In this document: positions 26,901 to 37,299 of the stretch, piece after piece
Layout: each line of letters opens with the position of its first letter
Position numbering within the stretch: the stretch's first letter is position 1
Assembly: GCA_964608915.1 (NCBI GenBank)
Contig: CAZSQA010000021.1
Span: 1 to 64,000 of the forward strand
From: QWQI01 sp964608915
GTDB lineage: Bacteria > Planctomycetota > Planctomycetia > Isosphaerales > Isosphaeraceae
Direction of reading: 5' to 3'
DNA: 64,000 nucleotides
The notes under the pieces: generated by a model
Database searches by the model: none
Seen by the model: only the letters and a program-made list of their open reading frames with translations
What the model was told of the DNA's origin: nothing
Program-made: the position numbers and the translations under genes

Positions 26901-27833
26901 TCACTTCGGAGGTTCGGGCGAGGCCGGGGCCGAGGGGGCGGCAGGTTTGGAGGCTGGCGGCGGAGCCAGGTCTTTCAGGGCGTCGCCACTCGGGGCAGCG
27001 GGTGAACTCGCAGGCGGCGGAGCGAGGTCGCGGAGCAGGTCGCCCGGATCAGGCAGAGCCGGCAGCGGCGTATTGATGGTCGGACCGTCCAGCGGCGGGT
27101 GATCCGTCGGCAGCCCCAGATTTCCGAAGCCCGGTGGCGTCGAAACCGGCTGAGGCTTGTAGGTCGCCAGAGATTGATAGAACGTGGTCGCTTCGGGCTT
27201 GCGGAGCAGTGCGGCACAGGCGGCGGCTTTTTCGCCGATCGAAGTGCCGGTCGCGGCCTTGGCGATCTTGTCGTAAAGTTCGATGGCTTCGGTCAGCTTG
27301 CCCTGCATTTCCAGGGTGCGGGCCAGGCCCAGTTCGGCCGTGCTGGCGAGTTCTGAGTCATTGAGGCCGCGAGCCCGCTCGACGGCTTTTTGATAGGCGT
27401 CTTTGGCGCGATTCAGGTTGAGGTCGGCCGTTTCGCGGTTCACCAGCAGGCTGGCGATCGCCTGTGTATAGTATTGCTGCCCGGCCATGTAGCTGGCCCA
27501 GGTTGCCGCGGCACCGGTTTTGGCTTCGTCGGCGATTTCGACGTATTCAGGTGCCGAAGTGGCCGTTAGGAGCTTTGTCCAGGCGTGTTCGCCGGTTTTG
27601 CCGCTGCCGGAAGTCTGGCTCAGAAAAGCCGCCCCCAGGATCACCGCCAAAAGGCCGCCAGCCCAGGGCCCCCAGGCCGCCGGGCCGCCGTCGATTTTGG
27701 ACCGAATCCAGATCTCCAGCGCCGTGCGGTCCGCATTCGGGTCATGAATATGCGTTTCCGTGGCGTGTTCCAGAATGTGTTCTGGAAGTTGCTCGGAGTG
27801 CGGTTCCTGCGTCGTTTTCTCGGTGGCTTTCAT
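26901..27833 (-). CDS. Membrane-anchored TPR protein with Pro/Ala tail
   Basis: 310 aa from ATG 27833. A cytoplasmic N-terminus, one membrane helix (about 55-73, GPWAGGLLAVILGAAFLSQ), then helical repeats of the tetratricopeptide type (about 100-225; ASTAELGLARTLEMQGKLTEAIELYDKI). The tail repeats DLAPPPAS twice. The layout resembles YfgM/tetratricopeptide membrane proteins found across Planctomycetes. The frame is open to 28004, but no good start lies there. It is 99 bp upstream of rluD on the same strand. Confidence 0.75.
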   Translation of the reverse strand: MKATEKTTQEPHSEQLPEHILEHATETHIHDPNADRTALEIWIRSKIDGGPAAWGPWAGGLLAVILGAAFLSQTSGSGKTGEHAWTKLLTATSAPEYVEIADEAKTGAAATWASYMAGQQYYTQAIASLLVNRETADLNLNRAKDAYQKAVERARGLNDSELASTAELGLARTLEMQGKLTEAIELYDKIAKAATGTSIGEKAAACAALLRKPEATTFYQSLATYKPQPVSTPPGFGNLGLPTDHPPLDGPTINTPLPALPDPGDLLRDLAPPPASSPAAPSGDALKDLAPPPASKPAAPSAPASPEPPK

Positions 27834-28116
27834 CGGGTCCGTGGCTTTCGTTCGACTCTCGTGGGCGTGCGGCCAATGAACGAACGAAACGGAATGCCCC
27901 TCCTTAAGTGGACCCGTTTCGACGCATGCCCGGAATCGTAACATCATAAACGGGTCCGTATCAGGCGTCAACGTGGGTAGGTCGCCCGTGATCAAGGGCA
28001 GCATCGAATTCGCCCGTTCGCACCGGTATAATCAGGGCTCCCGTTCTATATCGCCGATTCGCGGTCGACTCGTCGCGACAGGCCAATCCGACTCGATTCA
28101 AAGTGAGACTTCGCCC

Positions 28117-29100
28117 ATGCCGTTCAGCCTGATTCCTTCCGAAGACCGTTTCCGCGGCGAACGTTCGGTGCAGCGTCGCGACGTTCTCAAGTCCGGTCTC
28201 GCACTGGCCGGTGCGGCCGCGCTGGGATTCTCGGGGAGTCTGACGACAGAGGCCCTGGCTCACTTCGACGAGGCGACCGCACCCGGCGAATCTCCGGCCA
28301 TCGACTGGATCGCCCTGGTTTCCGATACGCACATCGATCAGAATCCGGGTGCCGTCGCCCGCGAAAACAACATGACGAACAATTTGACCGGCGTCGTCTC
28401 CGGCATTCTGGCCGAACCGGTGAAGCCCCGGGCCGTGCTGATCGACGGCGATCTCGCGTACGGAGTCGGCCGGCCGGGCGATTACGATCAGCTGCTCAAA
28501 CTGCTCAAGCCATTCACGGATGCCGGAATTCCCGTGCACATGGCCCTGGGCAATCACGACGACCGCGACAATTTCCGCAAGGTCGTCGGCGCGGCTGGCC
28601 TGGCCGAACCGGGCCGGGCCAAAGCGGTCGAAAGCCATCACACGTTGGACGTGACCGTCGCCGGTGTCCGCTTCCTCGTTCTCGATTCGCTGCAACGCCC
28701 GAACTTCACGCCGGGGCTGGTCGGCCCGGCCCAGGTCGCATGGCTCGGCGAAGCCCTCAAAAAGCATGAAGATGTGCCCACCGTCGTGTTCGTGCACCAT
28801 AACCCGGCACTGATTCCGACTCAGGGGCTTACCGACACAGCCGCCGTTTACGAAGCCATCGTCGCCCGGCCCCAGGTGAAGGCCATGATCTTCGGCCATA
28901 CGCACGTCTGGAACCCGTTCGGCCAGCATGAAGGGATCAAGCTGATCAACCTCCCGGCGGTCGCCTATCCCTTCAATGCCGCTCAGCCGCTCGGGTGGAC
29001 GAAGTTCCGGCCGATTCAGGGCGGTGCCGTGTTGACGCTCAATGCCCTCGACCCGAAACACCCGGCCCACGCCCGGCCGGAGGTCTTCAACTGGCGATGA
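28117..29100 (+). CDS. Calcineurin-like metallophosphoesterase, Tat-exported
   Basis: 327 aa. Twin-arginine signal (QRRDVLKSGLALAGAAALGFSG, residues 19-40). Metallophosphatase motifs: DTH (70-72), GDLAYG (111-116), GNHD (145-148), VFVHHNP and GHTHVW, together the two-metal site of the family. Substrate unknown. Start set at ATG 28117; the frame opens upstream to 27973. The stop overlaps the next gene's ATG (ATGA). Confidence 0.9.
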   Translation: MPFSLIPSEDRFRGERSVQRRDVLKSGLALAGAAALGFSGSLTTEALAHFDEATAPGESPAIDWIALVSDTHIDQNPGAVARENNMTNNLTGVVSGILAEPVKPRAVLIDGDLAYGVGRPGDYDQLLKLLKPFTDAGIPVHMALGNHDDRDNFRKVVGAAGLAEPGRAKAVESHHTLDVTVAGVRFLVLDSLQRPNFTPGLVGPAQVAWLGEALKKHEDVPTVVFVHHNPALIPTQGLTDTAAVYEAIVARPQVKAMIFGHTHVWNPFGQHEGIKLINLPAVAYPFNAAQPLGWTKFRPIQGGAVLTLNALDPKHPAHARPEVFNWR

Positions 29101-29498
29101 GTCCCTTGCCGACTCACACTGCCGGCAATCGTCGAAGAGAACGCAAAACCTTGCGAGATCTGGCTGTCGGCATTGTCTGGATCGCGGGATTATTTTGCGC
29201 GATCCAGTCCCCCGACGGCGTGATGATGGCCATCGGCATGATGCTGATGACCTTATCGGCGACGTTTCTGGCGTTTCGTAGCGGGCGACGGAATGCCGAA
29301 TCTGGCCAACGGCAGCGGTTGAGCATGTGGCGGCTTCTGCGAGTCGCGGCCTGGGTGACGCTCGGGCCCATGATCGCGGCGTTTGCGAAGTTGCAGGTGA
29401 TCGTGGGATTCAGTCAAGGGCACGAAGAATTCGTTGTGCTGCTGATCCTGGCCTTCGTGCTGCTGGCGGCCGATCGGCTACTGGCACGTTGGGGGTGA
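29097..29498 (+). CDS. Small four-helix membrane protein
   Basis: 133 aa. The ATG overlaps the phosphoesterase stop by 4 bp, implying translational coupling. Four hydrophobic segments, about 22-36, 42-60, 75-95 and 108-126, separated by basic loops (FRSGRRNAESGQRQR). No family recognised. Its coupling to an exported phosphoesterase suggests a membrane partner, but that is inference. Confidence 0.65.
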   Translation: MSPLPTHTAGNRRRERKTLRDLAVGIVWIAGLFCAIQSPDGVMMAIGMMLMTLSATFLAFRSGRRNAESGQRQRLSMWRLLRVAAWVTLGPMIAAFAKLQVIVGFSQGHEEFVVLLILAFVLLAADRLLARWG

Positions 29499-29682
29499 AC
29501 CGGGACGATCAGGGAACTCTTCTGCATGTCTTCGCGTCTTGTGAATTAGGCCCGAAACGGCTAAAGTGTCGTGTCAAAGCAGGTTTCGGCAAGCTGCCCT
29601 GGCAGGGTGCGAAACGGAGTTCGTTTCGATCTTCCGGCGGCATGAAAAGTTCGGCCTGACGGCCGATTTCGACGAGTGGCAA

Positions 29683-31443
<1,761 letters not shown>

Positions 31444-31523
31444 TTCCGTCGCCGTGCGCGGCGCTTCGCGAACCGCATCAGGCCTGTCGACTCGGGGAAT
31501 CGAGAATTTCAGGAGTCTCGGAA

Positions 31524-32147
31524 ATGAAAACGGGTACGCGACGCCGCATTCTGGCATTCGGGCTTTGCGGGGCAGTGATTTCGGCACGACCGGTTCGAGC
31601 CGACATCCTGCTGCCGGGGTCGAAGTTCGTCTCGCACAAAATCAAGTTCGAAAATTTGAAAGAGTACGAGAAGCAATACAAATTCTTCTTCCTGCCGCTG
31701 AACCAGGGAGAGGGACCGGAATGGGTGAAGGCGCAGGCTGAGTTCGCCAAAACGGGCGTTGTATCCGTCAGCGGGATCAATCCCCTGCAGGTCGCCCGGG
31801 CAAACGGGCTTTATCTTGTCGCCGTGCCAATCTCAATGTTGGACAAGGACGGTTCCGTTCCACACGGCGATTTGCTCAAACCATCGCCGGGCATTCTGAA
31901 GTCCGAGCGGCTGGTCGGGCAGATTCGGGCCGTTCGGAAAGAGGATAAAGACGAATTCTGGACGGTCTATCACGTCAAGATCATGGACGGCAAGCTGCAG
32001 ACGGGTCTGATTCGCCACGACGAACCCGCGAAGCGCGACAGCGTCCGATCGAATTCGTTCGGTGCGGGTGCCACGGCCATTCTTACGACCGCCGTCGCCG
32101 CCGGCACGTTGTTTTCGCGATTTCGAAATCGATCGGGGAAGGCGTAA
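31524..32147 (+). CDS. Exported protein with C-terminal membrane helix, unknown function
   Basis: 207 aa. Signal peptide (ends RPVRADI, about residue 28), a soluble region with no recognised domain, and a terminal hydrophobic helix plus basic tail (ATAILTTAVAAGTLFSRFRNR), which would leave it anchored facing outside. AGGAG lies 8 nt upstream of ATG 31524. It follows aspS after 80 bp on the same strand. Confidence 0.65.
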   Translation: MKTGTRRRILAFGLCGAVISARPVRADILLPGSKFVSHKIKFENLKEYEKQYKFFFLPLNQGEGPEWVKAQAEFAKTGVVSVSGINPLQVARANGLYLVAVPISMLDKDGSVPHGDLLKPSPGILKSERLVGQIRAVRKEDKDEFWTVYHVKIMDGKLQTGLIRHDEPAKRDSVRSNSFGAGATAILTTAVAAGTLFSRFRNRSGKA

Positions 32148-32157
32148 CTGGCCGTCG

Positions 32158-32487
32158 ATGCCTGACATAGCCCGGACAATGGTGCTCGTCACGTCGTCAT
32201 GGGCGATCGAAGCGGCCGTCATCCGGCTGATCATGACGGACCGGTTCCGCCGTCATTCGCTCATCGATCTTTTCTGGATCAATCTGCTTACCAATCCGGC
32301 CGCCAATTACGCTTACGGCGAACTCGGCTGGAACTGGTGGCTCGTCGAAACGGCAGTAACCATCGCCGAAATCTGGCCGATCGGACGGAGCTTGCGAGTT
32401 TCATTTCCTCAGGCGATGGCTTTGAGTCTGCTGGCTAACGGAACTTCGGCCTGTTTCGGTCGGGTGATCGAAATCCTGACATCCTGA
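32158..32487 (+). CDS. Small hydrophobic membrane protein, unknown
   Basis: 109 aa with about three hydrophobic stretches. The segment DLFWINLLTNPAANYAYGELGWNWWLVE, split by a short loop, recalls a small planctomycete/cyanobacterial membrane family, which I cannot name. The start could be ATG 32158 or ATG 32179; neither has a strong Shine-Dalgarno. Preceding gene ends 10 bp upstream. A terminator follows 15 bp after the stop. Confidence 0.55.
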   Translation: MPDIARTMVLVTSSWAIEAAVIRLIMTDRFRRHSLIDLFWINLLTNPAANYAYGELGWNWWLVETAVTIAEIWPIGRSLRVSFPQAMALSLLANGTSACFGRVIEILTS

Positions 32488-32502
32488 TTCGAAATCCACG
32501 AA

Positions 32503-32538
32503 GAACGGGCGACCCGACTGGGCCGCCCGTTCGAATTT
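32503..32538. terminator. Bidirectional hairpin terminator
   Basis: GAACGGGCG (32503-32511) pairs with CGCCCGTTC (32524-32532), with GAATTTT after it on the plus strand. It lies between convergent genes and could serve both. Confidence 0.75.
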
Positions 32539-32594
32539 TCGATCGAAGTGAGGTGACGTCCGCTGACCGAATCAGGCGGATCACATTCTCGAGA

Positions 32595-35500
32595 TCATTT
32601 TTTTCCGACGCCGATCGGGGCCAGGCCGTCTTTCACCTGGCGGAGCCGTTCGCGGTATTTGTCGGTAAGCCGAGTGTGGCGGCTTTGGGGCGTGAGCACC
32701 TTGCCGTCGATCACGATGAGCTCGACAGGCGTCGTGGCCTGCAGGATCGAGCCGCGGCTGACGACGAGATTCGCCTGCTTGCCGGGCTTGATCGACCCGA
32801 GCTTGTCGGCCACGCCGAGGATTTCGGCCGGGTAAAGCGTGACGCTCTTGAGGGCTTCCTCCTCAGGAAGTCCGAACGCGACGGCCGTGCCGGCTTCGAA
32901 GGGCAGATTCCGAGCCGCCGTGGCCTGGTCAGGGCCACCCGCGCTGGACTGGATCGCGAATTTCACGCCGGCGGCATGCAGTTTCGCGGCGTTGGCGTAA
33001 GGACCATCATAGGGGTCGTAATTTTCGCCCGGGAGCTGCAGGACACCGCCGATGAGTACGGGTACGCCGGCTTCCTTAAGCTGCGGAGCGACTTTCCAGG
33101 CTTCCCGGCCGCCGCTGACGACGGCCTTCAGCTTCAGGGCCTTGGCCAGGGCCAGGGCATCGAGGATTTCGCCACGATGGTCGGCCTCGAAAATCACGGG
33201 CTTTTCGCCCCTGGCGTAGGGCAGGAGGGCTTCCATGCGAGGGTCGCTGTCGACGGCATCGGCCTTGCCTTCGGCGGCGGCTTTGCGGGCCGCGTCGTAG
33301 CGAATGGCCATACGGAATTGCTCACCGATCTCTTCCAGCCGCTGCCGGCGCCTGCTGCCGGCTTGCGCACGCTCGCCTTCATTGCCGCCCGCGGGGGCAG
33401 GGGAAGCCGGCGGATCGTCGGCCATGGCTTCGTGACGATGGGCGTGATCGGCCGTGGCCAGATCCTCGCAGCCGCAATAATGGTCGAAGTCGTAAGTCAG
33501 GCCGAATTCGGCGTTATCGCGGGGCGGTACGTATGCCGGGATCTGTACGTGCAGGCCGGCCCTGTCCTGGACGACCATTTCGGTCGGAATCCAGCCGTGA
33601 AGGTTGACGACGGAACTTTGGCCCGCGATGCCGTTGCCGGAAGGCTGGGCCAGGACGGTGAGGATGCCGTTGGCACGGGTGACCGGGATCAGCTCACTTT
33701 CCGGATTGATGGCGGTGGAGGTCGTCAGCTCGGGCTGGAAGGTGGCCGAATCGCTGACATCCTGGGTTTCCCGCAGGCTGCCGACTTCGAACAGGCCGAC
33801 CTGGCTGCCGGCCTCGATCATTCCGGGCCAGAGGTCATAGCCTTTCAGGTCAATGACTTCGGCGCCTTCGGGGATCGCCGTTTCCTTGCCGCCGACGGCC
33901 AGGATTTTGTCTTTCTGCACGATGACGACGCCTTCGGCGATCGCCGGGCCATCGACCGGATGGACCCTGGCACCGACGAATGCACGGGTTTTGCGGTTGT
34001 CCAGATCGTCCTTGAACTTCGTGACCGGGGCCGCGGCAGCGGCCTCAGTGCGGGCGAGCGTGCCCAGCACTTTGGGCCTGACCGCTTCTTCGGCGGTTTT
34101 GCCGAGGGCGAATTCGACTTCGCCGTTGACCAGCGACATCCGGCACTTGCTGAACGTATCCAGCGGGTGCGCGTCGAAAATGGCGAGATCGGCGTCCTTA
34201 CCGACTTCGATCGAGCCCATCCGGTGAGCCAGGCCAAGTTCTTTCGCAGGGTTGATCGTCACCATCGCGAGCGCCTTATCTTCAGCCATTCCGCCGTATT
34301 TGACGGACTTGGCGGCTTCAAGATTCAAGTGGCGGACCAGTTCCGGGTCGTCGCTCTTGATTACCGCGCTCACGCCGGCTTCGGTCATGATCGCGGCGTT
34401 CGCGGGAACTGCGTCGAAGGCCTCGATCTTGTACGCCCACCAGTCGGAAAACGTCGACGCACTCGCGCCATGGGCCGCGATCTCAGGGGCCACCTTATAG
34501 CCTTCCAGCACGTGCTGCAGCGACTGCACCTTCACGCCGTGGCGTTCGGCGGTGCGCAGGAGCATGAGGATTTCGTCGGACCGGTAGCAGTGGCTGTGGA
34601 TCTTGATGTCGCCGGCGACGATGCGTGAAAGGGCCTCGAGCCTGAGATCACGCCGCGGCGCTGGGCCGGCGGCTTCGCCCTTCTGGTCACGCAGGGCCTC
34701 CCAGCGTTTGCGAGCTTCGGCATAGGCGGCGCCCTGACGGAAAGCACGTTCGATCGTGGCTTCCACGCCCATGCGGGTGTTGGGGAATCGGCCCGTACTG
34801 CGGGTGACGTTTTCGCCCAGGGCGAACTTCACGCCCTGCGGCCGCTTTTCGTCCTTCAGGATCAATTCCCGTCCCGGCCGGCCGGGCAGCAGTTTGATGA
34901 TCACGTCCTGGCCGCCGATCGTATTGGCTGACCCGTGCAGCAGGCGCGCGGCCGTCGTTCCGCCCGCCAGAGCATGGTAGATCGTCGGGTCCGTACCGTT
35001 GACGACGTCCGTCACTCGCACTTCCGGCACGATCGAAAGCGTCGCTTCGTTGACGCCCCCGGCGATCGCCATGTGCGAGTGCGTGTCGATCATTCCGGGC
35101 ATCACGAAAAGTCCCTTGGCGTCAATTTCCATGACACCTTCGGGCTTTTTGATCTCAGTGCCGATCGCGGCGATCTTGCCGTCCCGGACGAGAATCGAGG
35201 CGTCCCTGAGCGTGCCCTGACCGCTGACGGTGATGACCGTGGCCCCTCGCAGGAGGACGTTTCCGCCTGTCTTGAAGGCGACTTTGCGGTCCGCGTCCAG
35301 CTCGGTCAGGACATCCACGAATTTCGGTTCGTCCTTCGCGGGTTCGTCCTTCTTCGGCTCGGTTTTGCCGGGCTCGTCCTTCGATTTCGGCTCGTCTTTC
35401 TTTGCCTCAGGGGCTTTCGGTTCTTCCTTTTTCGAGGCTTCCTTCCTGGCCTCGACCCGGGCGGATTTCGTTTCCGCACCTTCCTTACCTGGCTCTTTCC

Positions 35501-37106
35501 TGGCCGATTCGTCCGGTTTCGCTTCCGCCTTGCCCGGTTCGCCGCCTTCAGGCTTGTCGCCCGGTTTCGCGTCCGCCGCCGGCTTGTCGCCCGCATCGGC
35601 CCTGGCCATTTCGCCAGGTCGTCCCGGTCGGCCCGTGGGCGTGCTTTCCTTCGGCAGGATCGTCGGAGCATCGAAGTCGAAAAGGATGCCGTCCGCCGCG
35701 ACCAGCCGAACCTTCGTCTTCGCGTCGGAGATCGGGCCCGTCAGTGCGACCAGGTGGCCGTATTTGCCAGGCTCCAGCGTTCCCAGGCGGTCAGAGGCTT
35801 TGGCCAGCGCCGCGCCGCCCGCGGCGAGCGCATCCGCCGCGGCGGCTTCCGGCAGACCTTCGGCGACGACGTCGCGCAGTTTCTCGGCGAATTGTTCAGG
35901 CCGCTGCAGACCATCGGTCGAAAACGAGAACTTCACGCCCGCCTTGTGCAGAGCGGCAGCGGTCGCGACGTATTCCTTCCAGATTTCCAGCTTACGTTCC
36001 GTAACACGAAGGGGCTCGATCCTGTCCGAAGCCTGCTTTTTGGCGAATTCGGCCTTCGTCGGCACCTTCGGCTTGTTGGGATAGTTCAGCCGCAGCACGA
36101 CGGGTACATTGCCGGCCTTGAGCCGGTCGATGACCTTCGCCGCTTCGCGACCGCCGACGATCACCGGCTCGAACCCGAATTCGGCCGAAAGATCCAGGGC
36201 ACGGTGGATTTCGTCGCGAGTTTCAGCCTGCCACCAGACGGGCAACTTACCGTCGATGGCTTCCAGAATCGCTTCCATCGAAGGATCCACCGGCACACGC
36301 GGGCCACCATGGCGGCGGGCATGTTCCTGAAGCTGACGATAATGCGCAGCGTCCGACACCTGCTGCCTCAAGTGGGCTATGATTCCCATCAGGGCAGAGG
36401 GGTAACCGCTGGGGCCGCCAGCCTGACGCCCACGAAAGCGCGGCGGGGCCAGCGACGGGCTGTCCACGACGGGCGGGCTCGGGTTCGGGTCGAAAGGCGT
36501 TCGGAGATTCACGTGCAGACCGACGTGGGGCACGATCAGGATTTCGCGGCGCGGGTAGCCGGTCGTCGAAGCCAGGACGCCCTTGCCGGTCATGATCGCT
36601 CCGCCGGGGGCCACGATTTGCGACGTAAAACCAAGTTTGCGCCGCCCTTCAGCCGTCGGATCGCCAAGATTCAGCGAATCGGCCACGGCGAATTCGGGCG
36701 TGATGCCGACGCGGTCATCAGGCGGTGTGAACGGTGACGAAAACTCGCTGAGAGGCATGCTGCGCCCGGTTCCCGTTCGCGAGCGAGACGTTCCCGTGCC
36801 CAGCCCCGTGAGCGTATAGGCGTCGATCCAGCCGGGATAGACCGTGAGCCCCTTGCCCGCGACGACAAAGGCGTCCGGCGGAATTTTGACCTCTTCGGTT
36901 TTGCCCACCGCTTCGACGATGCCCTTGCGGATCACGATCGTACCGGTTTCGATGGTCTTGTCGGCCGCGACGACGATTTTGGCCCCTTCGATCGCCAGGG
37001 CCGGCGGGCGGAAGTCGGGCCGCCAGTCCGCGGCTCGGGCCTGGACGAAGCACGCGGCGAAGATCGCCGGCAAGGTGCGCAGTACGGATCGGAACAATCG
37101 TTGCAT
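32595..37106 (-). CDS. Giant exported protein with three amidohydrolase-like modules
   Basis: 1503 aa, two to three times the normal amidohydrolase length. Signal peptide about 1-24 (LPAIFAACFVQARA). Module 1 (about 30-480) opens GLTVYPGWIDAYTLTGLG, without the HxH metal motif. A Lys/Glu/Pro/Ala-rich linker covers about 490-600. Module 2 (about 610-1020) has MPGMIDTHSHMA with His676 and His678, a second HSH near 835 and SDDPE near 918, so it looks catalytic. Module 3 (about 1040-1500) opens LWPGMIEAGSQVGLF, again without HxH. Each ends GSIEVGK/GTLEPGK-like. Closest in look to imidazolonepropionase-type deacetylases/peptidases. Start set at ATG 37106, GGAGACC 7 nt upstream; the frame opens to 37613. 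Confidence 0.85.
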   Translation of the reverse strand: MQRLFRSVLRTLPAIFAACFVQARAADWRPDFRPPALAIEGAKIVVAADKTIETGTIVIRKGIVEAVGKTEEVKIPPDAFVVAGKGLTVYPGWIDAYTLTGLGTGTSRSRTGTGRSMPLSEFSSPFTPPDDRVGITPEFAVADSLNLGDPTAEGRRKLGFTSQIVAPGGAIMTGKGVLASTTGYPRREILIVPHVGLHVNLRTPFDPNPSPPVVDSPSLAPPRFRGRQAGGPSGYPSALMGIIAHLRQQVSDAAHYRQLQEHARRHGGPRVPVDPSMEAILEAIDGKLPVWWQAETRDEIHRALDLSAEFGFEPVIVGGREAAKVIDRLKAGNVPVVLRLNYPNKPKVPTKAEFAKKQASDRIEPLRVTERKLEIWKEYVATAAALHKAGVKFSFSTDGLQRPEQFAEKLRDVVAEGLPEAAAADALAAGGAALAKASDRLGTLEPGKYGHLVALTGPISDAKTKVRLVAADGILFDFDAPTILPKESTPTGRPGRPGEMARADAGDKPAADAKPGDKPEGGEPGKAEAKPDESARKEPGKEGAETKSARVEARKEASKKEEPKAPEAKKDEPKSKDEPGKTEPKKDEPAKDEPKFVDVLTELDADRKVAFKTGGNVLLRGATVITVSGQGTLRDASILVRDGKIAAIGTEIKKPEGVMEIDAKGLFVMPGMIDTHSHMAIAGGVNEATLSIVPEVRVTDVVNGTDPTIYHALAGGTTAARLLHGSANTIGGQDVIIKLLPGRPGRELILKDEKRPQGVKFALGENVTRSTGRFPNTRMGVEATIERAFRQGAAYAEARKRWEALRDQKGEAAGPAPRRDLRLEALSRIVAGDIKIHSHCYRSDEILMLLRTAERHGVKVQSLQHVLEGYKVAPEIAAHGASASTFSDWWAYKIEAFDAVPANAAIMTEAGVSAVIKSDDPELVRHLNLEAAKSVKYGGMAEDKALAMVTINPAKELGLAHRMGSIEVGKDADLAIFDAHPLDTFSKCRMSLVNGEVEFALGKTAEEAVRPKVLGTLARTEAAAAAPVTKFKDDLDNRKTRAFVGARVHPVDGPAIAEGVVIVQKDKILAVGGKETAIPEGAEVIDLKGYDLWPGMIEAGSQVGLFEVGSLRETQDVSDSATFQPELTTSTAINPESELIPVTRANGILTVLAQPSGNGIAGQSSVVNLHGWIPTEMVVQDRAGLHVQIPAYVPPRDNAEFGLTYDFDHYCGCEDLATADHAHRHEAMADDPPASPAPAGGNEGERAQAGSRRRQRLEEIGEQFRMAIRYDAARKAAAEGKADAVDSDPRMEALLPYARGEKPVIFEADHRGEILDALALAKALKLKAVVSGGREAWKVAPQLKEAGVPVLIGGVLQLPGENYDPYDGPYANAAKLHAAGVKFAIQSSAGGPDQATAARNLPFEAGTAVAFGLPEEEALKSVTLYPAEILGVADKLGSIKPGKQANLVVSRGSILQATTPVELIVIDGKVLTPQSRHTRLTDKYRERLRQVKDGLAPIGVGKK

Positions 37107-37299
37107 GATCAGCGGTCTCCGGGCGCGTCGCTTCGGTCGGTGCTTGCGAAAGGCAATCTCCGAATCGGCGAGCGAATCGGAGAGTATCATCTGGTCTTGG
37201 CCTTCGAACGGCCATAAGATGCGTGAGTCAAGGTCGCATGATACCCCCCTCCGGCACATTTTCGAACCTGCCACCGTCCCAACAGGTATCCCATTCGTC
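37107..37299. promoter_or_regulatory. Shared divergent promoter region
   Basis: The 193 bp between the amidohydrolase (minus) and the esterase (plus) starts must hold both promoters. No clear consensus elements can be picked out. Confidence 0.35.

Noticed and set aside
32553..34628. Plus-strand open frame opposite the amidohydrolase
   Set aside because: Low-complexity Asp/Arg/Gly shadow translation, no start signal.
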